In this document: positions 48,101-59,356 of the stretch, one piece after another
Position numbering within the stretch: the stretch's first letter is position 1
Layout: every line of letters starts with the position of its first letter
Assembly (NCBI RefSeq): GCF_964340395.1
Contig: NC_135554.1
Location: forward strand, 14,868,092-14,930,091
Length of the DNA stretch: 62,000 nt
From: Glandiceps talaboti
Lineage: Eukaryota > Hemichordata > Enteropneusta > Spengelidae
Reading direction: 5' to 3'
Position numbers and translations under genes: made by a program
Notes under the pieces: model-generated
Told to the model about the DNA's origin: nothing
Databases searched by the model: none
What the model saw: only the letters and a program-made list of their open reading frames with translations

Positions 48101-48904
48101 CAATAAATCCATCTCTTTCCAGTCTTCTGCTTTAGTTGTAAGTCTTTTCTCCTCATCACTTCTCGTCATATCATACCTCTTTAACTCCCATAATAGCAAT
48201 CATTAATCCACATTCTTGTATTACTTAGCAATGCCAATATTTCACAGACTGTGTAAAATCATACAATGTTTAAAAAATGAAGAACTTAGTCTAGTCTCAA
48301 CGTAGGCGGTAGCCCAAAGAATTGGTTATCTGACACAACATACTGACTTTTCTAGCGAACAACATTGTCATTCTGAGTAGCTAAGTCTTTGGGATAGTAC
48401 AATACAGTACAGAGTAAAGTCTCAACATAACATAATCTAACACATCTGAGTTTATCATATTTGTTTGTTAAGCCTATTTGTCACATGGTTAAAGATAATA
48501 TTTGAATAAATTCATCATAAACCTGTCTGTATTTCTTTTGAAAAAACCGCATGAAAACATATTAATCAATAATAGATTACAGTGATGGTTATTTGCTACC
48601 AGGAAAAGGACCAAACTATGAAATACATGACGGGGCTTTGAGAGCATTGAATGACTTTCAATTTAACATTAGTGTCTAAATGATTGTACAATCTATCATT
48701 TGATAGATACTTGTTGAATTATCAGAATGAGTTAATTTTGGACAGATTAAAGAGACCTGTCAAATGGGATCATTTCCATTTCAATACACTTTGAAGGAGA
48801 GTATGGCCACAAATCAACAACGTACGTGGGTAACTGTCACACACTCTCTCGATTGTTTACCGAATAAACTCAAGATGAAAAAAGTGAATGTCTGTTACAT
48901 TTAA

Positions 48905-48995
<91 letters not shown>

Positions 48996-49710
48996 GTGTG
49001 ATAGTCTGTCTGTGTCTGTGTCTGTGTCTGTGTATGTGTCTGTGTCTGTGTCTGTGTCTGTGTCTGTGTCTGTGTCTGTGTCTGTGTCTGCCTGTGTATG
49101 TGATGGTTTTCAGTTTGTAAATTAAAAAACACTTGTAAGCTAAATGACTGAGGACTAAATTTTAGCAATTAAATCATAGAACATATATTTAACCATGCAC
49201 AGCTACGTAGGGAATGTCCGACCATAAATATTGTAATCCAGAATCGAAAAATGTGAAATGTCAGAAACCACAATTTCAATGGTTGACCATGGGATATCAA
49301 GTTGTAATTTTGACTTCTGTAATAACATGTGAGATTTATAGAAGTAATTAGAAAAATCTAGAACATACTCATTCTAAAGGTAACTACGACAACGCTTTCT
49401 TTACTAAAGACGCCATCTTTAACTTTGTCACCAAACATTGTGAATTTGAACAAAATTAAACTTAAAGAAATCGTTATATATTCTATCTTTTTTTCGGAAA
49501 TAAGGAAGTGAAAGAAGAACTGATATGACAATTGCCATGAATTGAGCAAGTCATCATTTGTACAGTTGGAGATATAACCAATAAAATTAAATCTCAGATC
49601 ATTCAATCCATAATACTTTACTGTATACACTTACTTTGTGTCATGCCTTGGTTGAAAAGTAACGAAATGAAGTTGAGAATCAGCAAAACTTGCAGCATCC
49701 CTGTGTCCAT
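45151..49710 (-). CDS. Mucin-like type I membrane protein with SEA-like module
   Basis: Minus-strand exons 49710-49635, 46697-46186, 45884-45778 and 45523-45151 (TAA) join in phase (1, 0, 2) to about 355 aa. Exon 1 is a signal peptide (MDTGMLQVLLILNFISLLF). Exon 2 is a 170-residue Thr/Ser/Pro-rich stalk (repeats such as TTTPSTTAQLTTTT), expected to be O-glycosylated. Exon 3 and the start of the last exon form a Cys-bearing module (RIVIAETVLLFC; VIIYYSNYCNQ; LVGFYIQHP; IESRLGYSINVVE), SEA-like in layout, with N-glycan sequons NET, NNT, NHT, NQS and NSS. One TM helix follows (AIFLVCLGGTGVCVGAGVGV), then a short tail. A donor-like GTACAG inside the last exon (45190) could splice on to another tail. 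A 75-nt splice-bounded frame at 45648-45722 is in the wrong phase. I do not recognise an orthologue. Confidence 0.8.
45953..46090. repeat. (TATTG)n pentanucleotide microsatellite
   Basis: About 20 uninterrupted TATTG units to 46050, then two degenerate GGTTTGCATTG blocks. Inside the mucin-like gene's second intron. Confidence 0.95.
46885..47295. repeat. Diverged about 50-bp tandem repeat centred on ATTGGCCAAT
   Basis: About nine units, each with a form of TTCTATTGGCCAATAGCA, then TTGAGACATACA and GGGAAAGAGCG. Several cores are ATTGGCCAAT or near it, a palindrome of two CCAAT boxes. It lies in the long first intron of the mucin-like gene. Confidence 0.8.
47296..49634. other. Intron 1 of the mucin-like gene; (CT)n and (TGTCTG)n at 48909-49090
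   Basis: Otherwise without features. The (CT)n run covers 48909-48992, followed by TGTCTG units to about 49090. A 91-codon minus-strand open stretch at 49358-49630 has a good donor (A|GTATGT) but no acceptor in a usable phase. Confidence 0.6.
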
Positions 49711-49994
49711 CTTCAATTACACACGTTTTTTAAAATAAAAACAAGATGTCTGACAAACGTGGATGCGGTATCAAAGTATTTGATGTACGGTCCTCGATCA
49801 GTCGACTTTACCAGTTGAATCAACACTATACGTTGCTATGCAACAGGTAAAATACTTCTCGTTATTGGCTCGTTTAGCTTTAATCATTTGGCTAACAGGA
49901 CAAGTATATTCATGATTTACAGCTAAAATGATGTAGGCTTGGTGTTTTACTCATGTAACATGACATTTAATACACACCCTCAGACAACTTCTAA

Positions 49995-50295
49995 TGCAAA
50001 ATAAACAATTACATAGGTGACATGCACAGTAGGGGGATGTAGAAGTAGTCAAGTTGAAATGTTAATAATCAGTTGGAAAAGAAACAATTGCAGTCATTAA
50101 AATCGTGTGTTATGTTTTCATTAGAAGCCTGTTTTTACTGAACTGTGAAAGAATAGCAATGCTTATCAGTGTTCAATATATGATTTGGCGAAGGATCTTG
50201 CTGTGTTTATTGTGTCTCTGTTATTGTTAGTATAGAGTTGGAATGTGTCTATCGTTGTGTCAAAAACATAACGTCCCATGAGTGAAACACCACAT
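49995..50295 (+). repeat. Interspersed repeat, copy 2 (partner at 14895-15195)
   Basis: Carries the same ordered blocks as the first copy, including GCAAAATAAA, GTCATTAAAATC, AGCCTGTTTTTACTG, AATAGCAATG, TCTCTGTTATTGTTAGT, ATGTGTCTATCG and GTCCCATGAGTGAAACACCA. Divergence is roughly 20-25% by eye. Confidence 0.65.
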
Positions 50296-51176
50296 CTACA
50301 TCATTTTATACTGTATGCCATTCACTAGACCGTGGGGCTTTCGTTTTAGTTAGGACGAATCCATTCATCAATAAAGGCTAGCCCACCTTGACAACTAAGG
50401 TTAATATTCGTTTTCTAATTCTACCATCTCACAATATCTTGAAGTTCGTTAAATTTATTAAAAATAGTGAAGCGCGCAAACCATTTCTCTTTATAAATTG
50501 AGATAACTACACATTTTATGATATACAGAGTGTATACTGCGGACGGACAGACTTCATATGAAAGGCGGGATCCTTCAAGTGAGATCTATATTTTGACAAG
50601 GTATATGCAACAAACAATGAGAAGAAAATACTTCAAAGTCAGACCATAGTATCAGAGATTATTGGCTTTTCTCGAATGGTACATGTAAATGAAATAATTA
50701 GTGTCTAGTTATACAGTCATGATCACCGAGTAAAGTTAACATGACATGAACTTTGTTTTTGCATGTTTGTTAGAGGTAAGCTTACTATTTTGACAGACTT
50801 TTGACCATGACTGTCATCTTCAAGGTCAAATTTAAAATCAATAATTTTGAACGTTTTCTTAATATTTCCCCATTCTAGTTGGCAACACTAATGTCATAAG
50901 GGATAACCTTTCTGATAACATCGAAGGACCATATTTCCAACAGCACAATACATGTCTATGTCTTCGAACGCAGAAGACTAGTAAAAATTATCCGTGTAGT
51001 TATCGTACTTGTAAAATCATAGTATGAAAGACAACTGAACAAAATAAGTCATGTTACTACATTACAATCTGATTAAAATCCGATGTAGTGGACGGCTATA
51101 GTATGTATTCACTATAATTGGCATTACATTACTTACTAGCTTGAACTACCCTTTGTATTACATATTCGAGTTTTTA
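50296..51176. other. No gene seen
   Basis: AT-rich intergenic DNA with no splice-bounded frame and no repeat I can match elsewhere in the window. Confidence 0.5.
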
Positions 51177-51229
51177 CCTTCCGTAAGGAAGGTTTTAATA
51201 TAGCGATGAAGTCTGTGTGTCTGTCTGTC

Positions 51230-51275
<46 letters not shown>

Positions 51276-51314
51276 TGTCTGTCTGTCTGTCTGCGTGCGT
51301 GCGTGCGTGCGTGC

Positions 51315-51370
<56 letters not shown>

Positions 51371-51867
51371 CATCATTTCCAAAAAACGGCTGCATCAATT
51401 CAAACGAAATTTCATAGACATATGTTCCATAAGGTAATGGCAAGAACTGATTAGGTTTAGGTAATAATCCGATGAATATTAATGTCATCATCGCTACAGT
51501 GTGTATACGAAAAACTCCTATTTCTTACAAATGTATGCATATTACAATGTGAACTCGGGTTGTTCTCACTACATAAGCAAGACTAGCCAAATACACTGTC
51601 CAAATTGTCCTTAACTAATACAACATTATCACAAATACCATCAACTGAAAAATTGTTTGTACAATTATGTTCAACACTAGGGAAATTACAAGTGTTACTT
51701 GAAGCAAAAATAAAATAATTAGCATTGAGAGTGTCCGTATTCCCTTGAAATAGGATTAACTAGTGATTGGGGACAACATTTTTAACAACTAACTTTCATT
51801 GGGACTTGACGAATCACAGATATAGAGCTAAATTTCTTGCGTAAATCATGAAATTCCTTACGGAAGG
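51177..51867 (+). mobile_element. Repeat bounded by CCTTCCGTAAGGAA inverted ends, copy 1
   Basis: CCTTCCGTAAGGAA (51177-51190) and TTCCTTACGGAAGG (51854-51867) are exact reverse complements. Just inside the left end are GCGATGAAGTCT, a (GT)n/(CTGT)n microsatellite (51210-51368), and CGGCTGCATCAATTCAAACG, then AAATTTCATAGACAT. All recur in order at 57585-59074. Similarity continues past the right end (CATTCAGTTTAAATC), so the true border is further out. No transposase. Confidence 0.75.
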
Positions 51868-51953
51868 CATTCAGTTTAAATCTGGTTACATTTAAAGCTT
51901 GCAAATTATTGTCTGGAAGTGTCTGTGAATATAGCCTGAAAATTGCCTTGAGG

Positions 51954-52003
51954 AGTAAAAATCCTCCAGGGCTTCTAGGGAGAGACCCCCTAGAACCCAC
52001 CCC

Positions 52004-52068
<65 letters not shown>

Positions 52069-52225
52069 AAAGAGGTGGATATATCCCAGTCTCAAAAGCT
52101 CTTCCCTCTACAGCTTACTGTCAGATGCTATGAAACTTTATTCACGGGGGGCAGTGACTTTTTGTCGGCCCAATGGGAAAAAACACTGACCACCCTATCC
52201 CCCACAGGCTGGAGAAACTGACCGG
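51954..52225 (-). repeat. Reversed copy of the 26.4-kb G-rich module, with (CA)n
   Basis: Read on the minus strand it gives the G-run, TCTAGGGGGTCTCTCCCTAG, AAGCCCTGGAGGATT, ATAGCATCTGACAGTAAG and GAAGAGCTTTTGAGACTGGG, all present at 26603-26710 though in different local order. A (CA)n tract covers 52010-52062. Confidence 0.7.
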
Positions 52226-52584
52226 CCTGTCTGAATGTTTGAGCTCACCAATCAAGTTTCCGATTTGCATTTCCAATGTGTCATCATACCATGGCATAAA
52301 AACTGTCAATGATGTTTATTTAATTGAAAAATCAAACATGTATGAAATATGTAGTTTTCTAAATATAATCTCTGTGTGTTAGAACAGCATCTCTTTACTC
52401 TCTGTATTACCCTGCGAAAACCAAACAGAAAATTGTGGCAACAAAAGTAGGTGTTCAACATTGACGTAAAAAAAATCCAGATATCTCAAAGAAGGAAAGA
52501 AAAAAAGTTGCCAGCATAGGCGAAGGAGAAAAAAATTCACAGGCAAGCAGGTGGGAAAAAATGATGACTCTCCGCCAATATTCT

Positions 52585-53835
52585 CACGTCCATTTGGTTG
52601 AACATAAACTAGATCCCCTACAATTTGCATATCGACCAGGAAAAGGTGTTGAAGATGCTAAGCTTTTCATACTATACAAACACTTAGAGAAAACAGGTGC
52701 GCATGCAAGAATTCTGTTTGCAGATTTCTCCAGTGCTTTCAACACAATTCAACCTCACATCCTTGCAGAAAAGCTCTTAAAGTTTGATGTTAGCAGTCAA
52801 CTTGTACTCTGGATTCTTGATTTTCTTACAAATAGATCACAAAGGGTTTCTGTTAATGGTCTCATTTCTAATTTGATACAAACAAATACTGGTTCTCCTC
52901 AGGGTTGCGTTCTGTCTCCTCTATTGTATATCCTTTACACTGATGATTGCAGAAGTACACATGAGCGTAGCCATCTTGTAAAGTTCGCCGATGATAGTGC
53001 TTTGCTTTCCCTTCTATTGGGATCAGAATGTCATCATGGTCCCGCTCTTGGCGAATTTGTCGATTGGTGTGATGTTTCTTATCTAAACTTAAATGTTAAG
53101 AAAACTAAGTGATAATCGACTTCAGGAGGCAAGAACGCAACCCTTCGGCAACCATTGTTCACGGTCAAGAGGTTGAAATTGTTTCCAAGTACACTTACCT
53201 TGGTTCAATATTTGATAACAAATTGAAATGGGATTTAAACAGCGATGCTATCTTGAAGAAAGGTCAGCAGCGACTGTATCTTTTAAGGAAATTGCGTTCA
53301 TTTATGGTTGATAGAGAAACCTTATCCCTTTTTTATAAAACTTACATTGAGAGCGTTATTTCATTTTCGTTCATTTGTTGGTTTCAAAATCTGACAGTCA
53401 AAGACAAAAGTTCACTCGATAGAATTGTGTCTCTTAGCTCAAAATTAACTGGAATGCCCCAGAGAAATCTGTCATCATTTTATAATCAGCAAGTAGTTAG
53501 GAAAGTCCGCTCAATTGTTTTATCTAGTAATCATGTTTTATCTACAGAGTTCGACATACTTCCCTCTGGTCGTCGTTTTAGATGCCCGGCTTGCAGGTCA
53601 AACCGGCGCAAGTTGTCATTTATTCCCACCGCTGTGCGGCTTATGAATGATTCGTAAACTTTGTGAGTGATGTTGATTGTCTTAGTATCGTTCTGTGTCT
53701 CTGTATACATTTTTGTATATTGTTTTGTATATTTGTTTGTATTTTTTGATATATTGATGTATTGTATTTGAGCCACACCTTTAATTACCTTTAATTGCCC
53801 ATGTCTGGGATGAATAAAGTTCTATTGAATTGAAT
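52585..53835 (+). mobile_element. LINE fragment: reverse transcriptase, 5'-truncated and frameshifted
   Basis: 52585-53108 encodes the core of a non-LTR retrotransposon reverse transcriptase: LDPLQFAYRPGKGVEDA, FADFSSAFNTIQP, TGSPQGCVLSPLLY and the catalytic FADD box (KFADDSALLS). At about 53109 the frame shifts by -1 and continues to 53657 (IIDFRRQ, TYLGSIFDNKLKW, FYKTYIESVISFSF) with a C-terminal CPACRSNRRKLSFIPTAVRL. The 3' end has a GAATAAAGTTCTATTGAATT tail typical of Rex1/CR1/L2-type LINEs. The 5' half and the endonuclease are absent. It is a dead copy. Confidence 0.93.
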
Positions 53836-54221
53836 TTTATGTACCTGTATATCTCTGACGTGGACTTGTTAATATTAACCCTTCTTTTGTCTTTAGTTTC
53901 GCGTCAGTTCCTGAACTTGACACGTTTATCATGAACATGGCCCGCTCATATACAAAAAGTTAAGTATATCACTGGAGATCATTTCCTGTCAATTGTAGGA
54001 AATAAATATTAGAAATCCGGAACATTTACATATCAATGCTTTGTTGATCCAGGTTTCCGCCTCAAACACAATGTCTATTCAATCCCATTAAAACAAAGCA
54101 TTGAATTCTTCAAGCTTATCTATTCATGATCCAAACAATAATAAATTTGCATTTCCTAAATATGTAGCTAATAACCATTATAATGGTAATCATTGACTAT
54201 TATTTTTGAAGGAGAGGAAGC
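53836..54221. other. No gene seen; upstream of a promoter
   Basis: AT-rich spacer between the LINE tail and the TATA box at 54223. Confidence 0.5.
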
Positions 54222-54222
54222 C

Positions 54223-54306
54223 TATATATAGCGAGGCAAAACCCACAAAGTTTGCATTCTGTTCTCCGACTTTTAAACTTCTTGGTAAAGTCTGTGTTAC
54301 TGGCCG
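54223..54306 (+). promoter_or_regulatory. TATA promoter and non-coding exon 1 of the secreted-peptide gene
   Basis: TATATATA at 54223-54230 followed by GC-richer DNA. A start about 30 bp on (near 54255) would give a 50-nt leader ending ACTGGCCG|GTAAGT at 54306. The next exon (55743) begins after a clear acceptor (TCTCACTCTCAG) 14 nt before the ATG. A TATA box of this quality suggests tissue-restricted or inducible expression (inference). Confidence 0.6.
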
Positions 54307-55742
54307 GTAAGTATCATTTATTGGCGTTTATCAATCGTAATCAGCTTATCGTAATATAATCATTTATATTCTATTTTTCCCCTGTTATCATCTTTTTACC
54401 TCGTAGTGTCATAAATCTTGGGACGGGAAATGTTCACTTAATTGTTTAGTTCCTGGCACATCTACAATGTCGCCAAAACGTGAAAAAAAATCATTGTTAA
54501 ACCGGTTGTTAGCAGTGCCTTCATAGTTGTTAGGTTCAAACAGTCTTGTAGGAACCTATGGACTATATTGACTCTTATAGTAAATGCTTTGATGTTTTAA
54601 CGTCACTTTTAAAACATTCTTATGTCTCCAAATGTTTCCTTTGTGAACTAAGCAAAATGTTTCAGTCAGTAGGCAAATGTTAGGGTGTCATAACAATCAC
54701 CTATTTTACACGGATGGCCTAGAATTGATTTGCCCCTCAGTTGTGTTCAAGATTCATAAGCAGTTCGGAGAGCAGTGTGACATCACAAAACTGAATGTAC
54801 CTGTCCTTTTGACGTACGTTACTAAGGTTGTAGTGGGTGGCTTTGCAATTAAAATAATTTGTCATATGCGGACAATATATGTCTCATCTCTCCATCTATC
54901 AAAGGCCTCAGTAAACATCTCTGTGAACATTATATACTGATAATCAAGCTTAGTCTCTGTGTTACTGGTTCTTCTCATCAGATGTTTACAGATTGGAAGA
55001 ATAGTTTTATATTGCCTTTTTAAGTTGATGTCAGTTTCCGCATTCACTATTTCTTGCGAGACTTCACAATTTGCATTTTTTTCTCGAATACGTAAAAAAA
55101 GTTTAGGATCGGCTAGGTGGGGTTGGGTAAAAACTAGGTGGGGTCGGGTATAACCGGAACCAAACAATTTTTGATTAGGCCTAATTAGTATGTCAAAAAA
55201 TAATTGTTACAACAGTGCGTTGCGGAGATGGTTTTCAATGCAATTTATTCTCTTTCAGTTTTGATAAGAAAGGTGGTGTTTATGTTTATGTTATGTCTAT
55301 TTGACAGTCAAAATACTCTGATTAAATAATGTTGTTCCATGTGATGTACGGTTTGGTGGGCGTAAAGCCCCCTGGCTTGAGAATTTACATTGATATTTTG
55401 CTGTTTGTATTTTGATGTTATATAATATTTAAGCTGTTCCGTGTTTTTGATCTTCTCTGGCCTATGCATCCGTAATAACGTTTGATAATAATAAAAACCG
55501 ATTAGAACTACTGTTCTTTCGTCTGGCCTTTGTAAGAGACTGGGTTGTAATGAGGAGGGCCCACAACGACGAATCTTTTCGCTTACAACTATATCTACAT
55601 CTGCTGATTTCATATTTACAGATAACATACTATAAAATGTACTTTCAGCATCGATGCGTGTATCATAACCTCTTTCCGTATTAAATATTTTGTGTTCGAA
55701 TATAATCCAATATAATATGAAGGACAATTATCTCACTCTCAG
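54307..55742 (+). other. Intron 1 of the secreted-peptide gene
   Basis: No supported exon. Two short near-identical blocks (GGCTAGGTGGGGTTGGGTA and AACTAGGTGGGGTCGGGTA, about 55110-55150) form a small tandem pair. Confidence 0.5.
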
Positions 55743-55756
55743 ATACAAAGATAACA

Positions 55757-57342
55757 ATGAAGACAGCTTTGGTTTTGTTGCTGAGTTTGGCACTGGTGCT
55801 GTCACTTTTTGTTAGAGATAGCGAAGAGTCGAGTCGACGTCGACGAAGACACGCAGGTATGGGATTAAAAGAAACTCAGGAGGAGATTGAAGTAGAAGAG
55901 GAAGTCTTGCAAGATATGATGTAAGTTTGGGATTGTGATAACGTCTGGATATATACATGTATGGCTAATTAAAAGATGACCACAACAATTAAATTTATTT
56001 ATTACTTTGTTAATCAAATATTTCTTACCAAAGATTCTTCCTTGTCTGTCTATTTGTAGACTGTCGATAGTCGCTCGCGCCTTTTTTTCCCTACGTTTTA
56101 TCTAAACTTAAGTCGTCGTCGCGCTCCGATCCGGCGCAACTAATATAATCGTGTACTGATATCGAGAGCCGAAGGCCCGGCCCTCGATATCAGTATCCGA
56201 TTATAATGGTATTGCGCCGGATCGGAGCGCGGCAACGACTTAAGTTTAGATAAAACGTAGGGAAAAAAGGCGCGAGCGACTGTCGACAGTCTAGTCTTTG
56301 TGCTAATTGTTGATGTGCACTCTTTAAACTCAAGTGCCTTTGGGATGTAAACTACTATACTAGTAGTAACACACAATTAACTTTGTGAGTTGGAGTTGTG
56401 CTTTCACAAAGATGGTGTAGACTTGCTGGAGCCAAACGTCGTCAATTGTGGGGTAAAATTGAAGCGAAGTCAAAAATCTTACCAAGAGATATACAGTATA
56501 ATAATTTTACACATTCAGGTTTGCAATATATGAAAATTTTCCTGAATACAACTTAAATAATCATTATAGTTGTTTGATAAAACGAGAAATGTCACCACAA
56601 AGTAGGATAAGTAACGTCTGTGTAATTAGTAAATAATAAAATTAAACTCTAATCGGTGAATGTGTAACCAGCACGAATTCATATATATATGCTCAGTTCT
56701 TGGTGACCTTGACTGACCAGGAACAAAATAACAAATTTGTTGAGACTGAACTACTGTAAAAGACTTAATGATGAATCATGATGGGCAAATTGTGTCTTTA
56801 ACGAGCTAAATTCCATTAGTGAAGAGTCTACAGAAATATGACAAAATTGTCCGGAATTGACCAAAATCTGTGAACATTTATATTGATCAAGACTAAATAC
56901 AAAACTTTTCAGATCAAATATGAATAGAATAGTTTCAAGAGATGAAAACAGATTAAAGAGTTTCTGGTCAAATTATTTCACTACATCCAAAGAAATACAT
57001 GGAATATTTAAGATACATTTACAACGTTGCTATGCATCACAGCCTGTAACAGTCCGACAGTATCATGATTATACATGCACAACGGGGAAAAGTGAGTAGG
57101 AGAGGGAACGGAGTATAGATTCAACCACCCCAACCACTGTTTCCTTAGTTTGAATTCAGTGAGGAAGACAATAAACAATTGGTTTATTGAACCTATTAAT
57201 CTGCCAATGATGTTTAAAACTTCATACTCATTCAAATTATGTTTTTCGTTTATGACACAGAGAGGCCATGGAGAAAGACTTGTTGGCGAGAAAAGCAGAA
57301 CGTTTCCTGGAAGATTTGGAAGACACTGAGGCCCAGAAATAG
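55757..57342 (+). CDS. Small secreted 81-aa protein with polybasic site
   Basis: Coding exons 55757-55920 and 57261-57342 (TAG) join in phase 2. Residues 1-18 (MKTALVLLLSLALVLSLF) form a strong signal peptide. Residues 27-31 are five Arg in a row (SSRRRRRHAG), a likely furin/prohormone-convertase site. Residues 32-81 are acidic, Cys-free and helical in character (GLKETQEEIEVEEEVLQDMI, then DLLARKAERFLEDLEDTEAQ). The ATG lies in a good context (AACAATGAAG). With the TATA box upstream and AATAAA downstream the gene model is complete. The layout resembles a neuropeptide, hormone or antimicrobial precursor, but no family is recognised and there is no amidation Gly-Lys-Arg. An acidic structural or matrix protein is an alternative. 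Confidence 0.85.
56058..56292. mobile_element. 235-bp near-perfect hairpin element
   Basis: Arms 56058-56167 and 56183-56292 are reverse complements over about 110 nt with few differences. Outer ends are AGACTGTCGA and TCGACAGTCT, the centre is about 15 nt, and the arms are GC-rich (CGCGCTCCGATCCGGCGCAA) against AT-rich surroundings. It lies in intron 2 of the secreted-peptide gene. No coding capacity. Confidence 0.92.
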
Positions 57343-57475
57343 GATTTGGGCTAATTGAATACATAACCACTAATATTATTATTATTATTCTGTCACTTGC
57401 ATCACCATTCTAGTATAATGTTAGGAATGTAATCGTTTGTAAATGGCGATATTGTATATAGACATTTATAATTTT

Positions 57476-57481
57476 AATAAA
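57476..57481 (+). terminator. Poly(A) signal of the secreted-peptide gene
   Basis: AATAAA 134 bp after the TAG at 57342, followed by a GT-containing stretch. Position and spacing fit. Confidence 0.7.
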
Positions 57482-57584
57482 TTGCTTTCAAAATATAATA
57501 TTTACTCTGATTACATTGAGTCAATTTTCAAAGTGGGAGTATGTAAGTGATGCACACTGACCAGAAGCAATTCTTTCTTTTTAG

Positions 57585-57627
57585 CTTCCGTAAGGAAGTT
57601 TATATAATAGCAATGAAGTCTCTCTCT

Positions 57628-57682
<55 letters not shown>

Positions 57683-59074
57683 TGTCTGTCTGTATCACCA
57701 TTTCCGAACAAACGGCTGCATCAATACGAACGAAATTTCATAGACATGTTCCGTATGGTAATGGAAAGAACTGATTAATAGGTTTTGGTAATAATCCGAT
57801 GAATATTAATGACCAATTTGAGTAATTAATCGATCGAACGAGTATAAAGTTGGCGTCAGATTCAGGTTCAGATTCAGATTCTGGTAGTGTCATCTTGAAT
57901 GTTATATTGAGCGTCAGATGGCCTCAGATCCGAAGACACCCGAAGGACTTAAACTTGAAATAATACTGTTGAGACTACAGGGAAGATTTCTGCTTCACTG
58001 CCGTCAGGTGTATTCGGATCTGAGGCTAGCTGACGCTCAATATTATTATAGACTTTAATTCGGACAACGACATCCAAATAAATATATGTTACATGACTGA
58101 TGTTCTTAAACATAAGAATCTTAACATATAAACATATAGATATGACGCTATCTGAATCTGATGCCAACTTTATACTCTACACTGAGAAAGACTCTGTTTT
58201 CTGTTTCGTGCCAACCTTATTTTGTGTTTCCCTTGGATCTGCACTCTGCATTGGCTGGACAAACACGAGAAAAAAAGAAGACTGAGGCAGGGTATTTAAG
58301 TGATTCAAACTCACCAGAAAACAATTGTTTTTCTTGGCCTTAAAATAGGTTTACAATGAGCGCGGAGTTCACAAACAGGTGAAATATTTATCATCGTTTC
58401 AATTTCGTCAAATATGGACTTATCATTTTCAAATTTCACACACTAATGCAGAGATGAAATCGTGACCTCGAACCGTCTCCTTTTCACCATGTTCTTTTCC
58501 GATTTCTCTCGATAACAAACTACCGCTGTTTTTTGCAAGGATTGTACATAATAATTTATCTAGCTCTGTATCTCAAGATATAAATACACTCTCACATATT
58601 TATCAAGTGTAATAATCAATAATTTACACCCAAATGTGTATGGTCAAAATATGGAAAATAGACCAAGCCTCGCCTAGCCTATGAAGAATATATAATTAGT
58701 GTACAGTGTCAGTGAGGGCGCGCCACTCAACAAAATCTTGACAATTTTCCCGTAGTGATTAAAGGAATGTGTAAACTCGTGGTGGGACAGAAGGAAGTTC
58801 AACACGCACATGCCATATCCCGGGTATGTACTATAAGGGATCACGAAAGCTGAGTGAAGTCTAGTCCTGCTTGCATGCGGAGTAATCCGGGACTCGATTC
58901 TGACAATTGTCCCTCAAGTCAGTAATACAGACTCGTGCACCGTCATGTAAATTGTAAGCAGGACTAAGTGAAGTCGAGGATGGCAAGCTTTCCTGTGCTG
59001 AGAATAGGAGGCGTGGCGGGCATTTCAACAACATTTTTGACAACTAGCATAAATCGTGAAATTCCTTACGGAAG
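57585..59074 (+). mobile_element. Repeat bounded by CTTCCGTAAGGAA inverted ends, copy 2
   Basis: CTTCCGTAAGGAA (57585-57597) and TTCCTTACGGAAG (59062-59074) are exact reverse complements. Left part shared with copy 1: GCAATGAAGTCT, (GT)n at 57630-57680, CGGCTGCATCAAT, AATTTCATAGACATGTTCC and AATAATCCGATGAATATTAA. It is about 800 bp longer than copy 1, partly because of the foldback at 57841-58176. Confidence 0.75.
57841..58176. mobile_element. 336-bp foldback element nested in copy 2
   Basis: Ends AGTATAAAGTTGGCGTCAGA and its reverse complement (58152-58176, one mismatch in 25). Inner arms 57905-57940 and 58007-58042 (TATTGAGCGTCAG against CTGACGCTCAATA, then CCTCAGATCCGAA) pair over 36 nt with few mismatches. 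Confidence 0.88.
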
Positions 59075-59356
59075 GCATTCAGTTTAAATCAGGTGGTCTT
59101 TGTGGGGGTCGATTGCCCACCTGATGGATTGTCATAATACGTTAGTATCTACAAGGCAATGTTAGAAAGGAAACTGTTCGGGAAACGATACGATATATTC
59201 TTATTGCAGATACGAACAGCCACATTCTTTCGAACTTATCTTAAATATTTCATTTAGTTTACAATTTCTAAAACCATGTTCCGTCATTGATATCGTAACT
59301 TTTTGATCTACTTTTATGAACAGTTTAATTTAGTTTAATTTTCATATTTTTCAAGT

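Noticed and set aside
49358-49630. 91-codon minus-strand frame ending TFRM before a good donor, inside intron 1 of the mucin-like gene
   Set aside because: No acceptor gives a phase compatible with the signal exon, and the signal exon already joins the stalk exon in phase. Could be an alternative first exon (ATG at the MFGDK position), but unsupported.
55308-55727. 139-codon minus-strand open stretch
   Set aside because: No splice sites or family signature in the right places; it overlaps intron 1 of the secreted-peptide gene and reads as chance.
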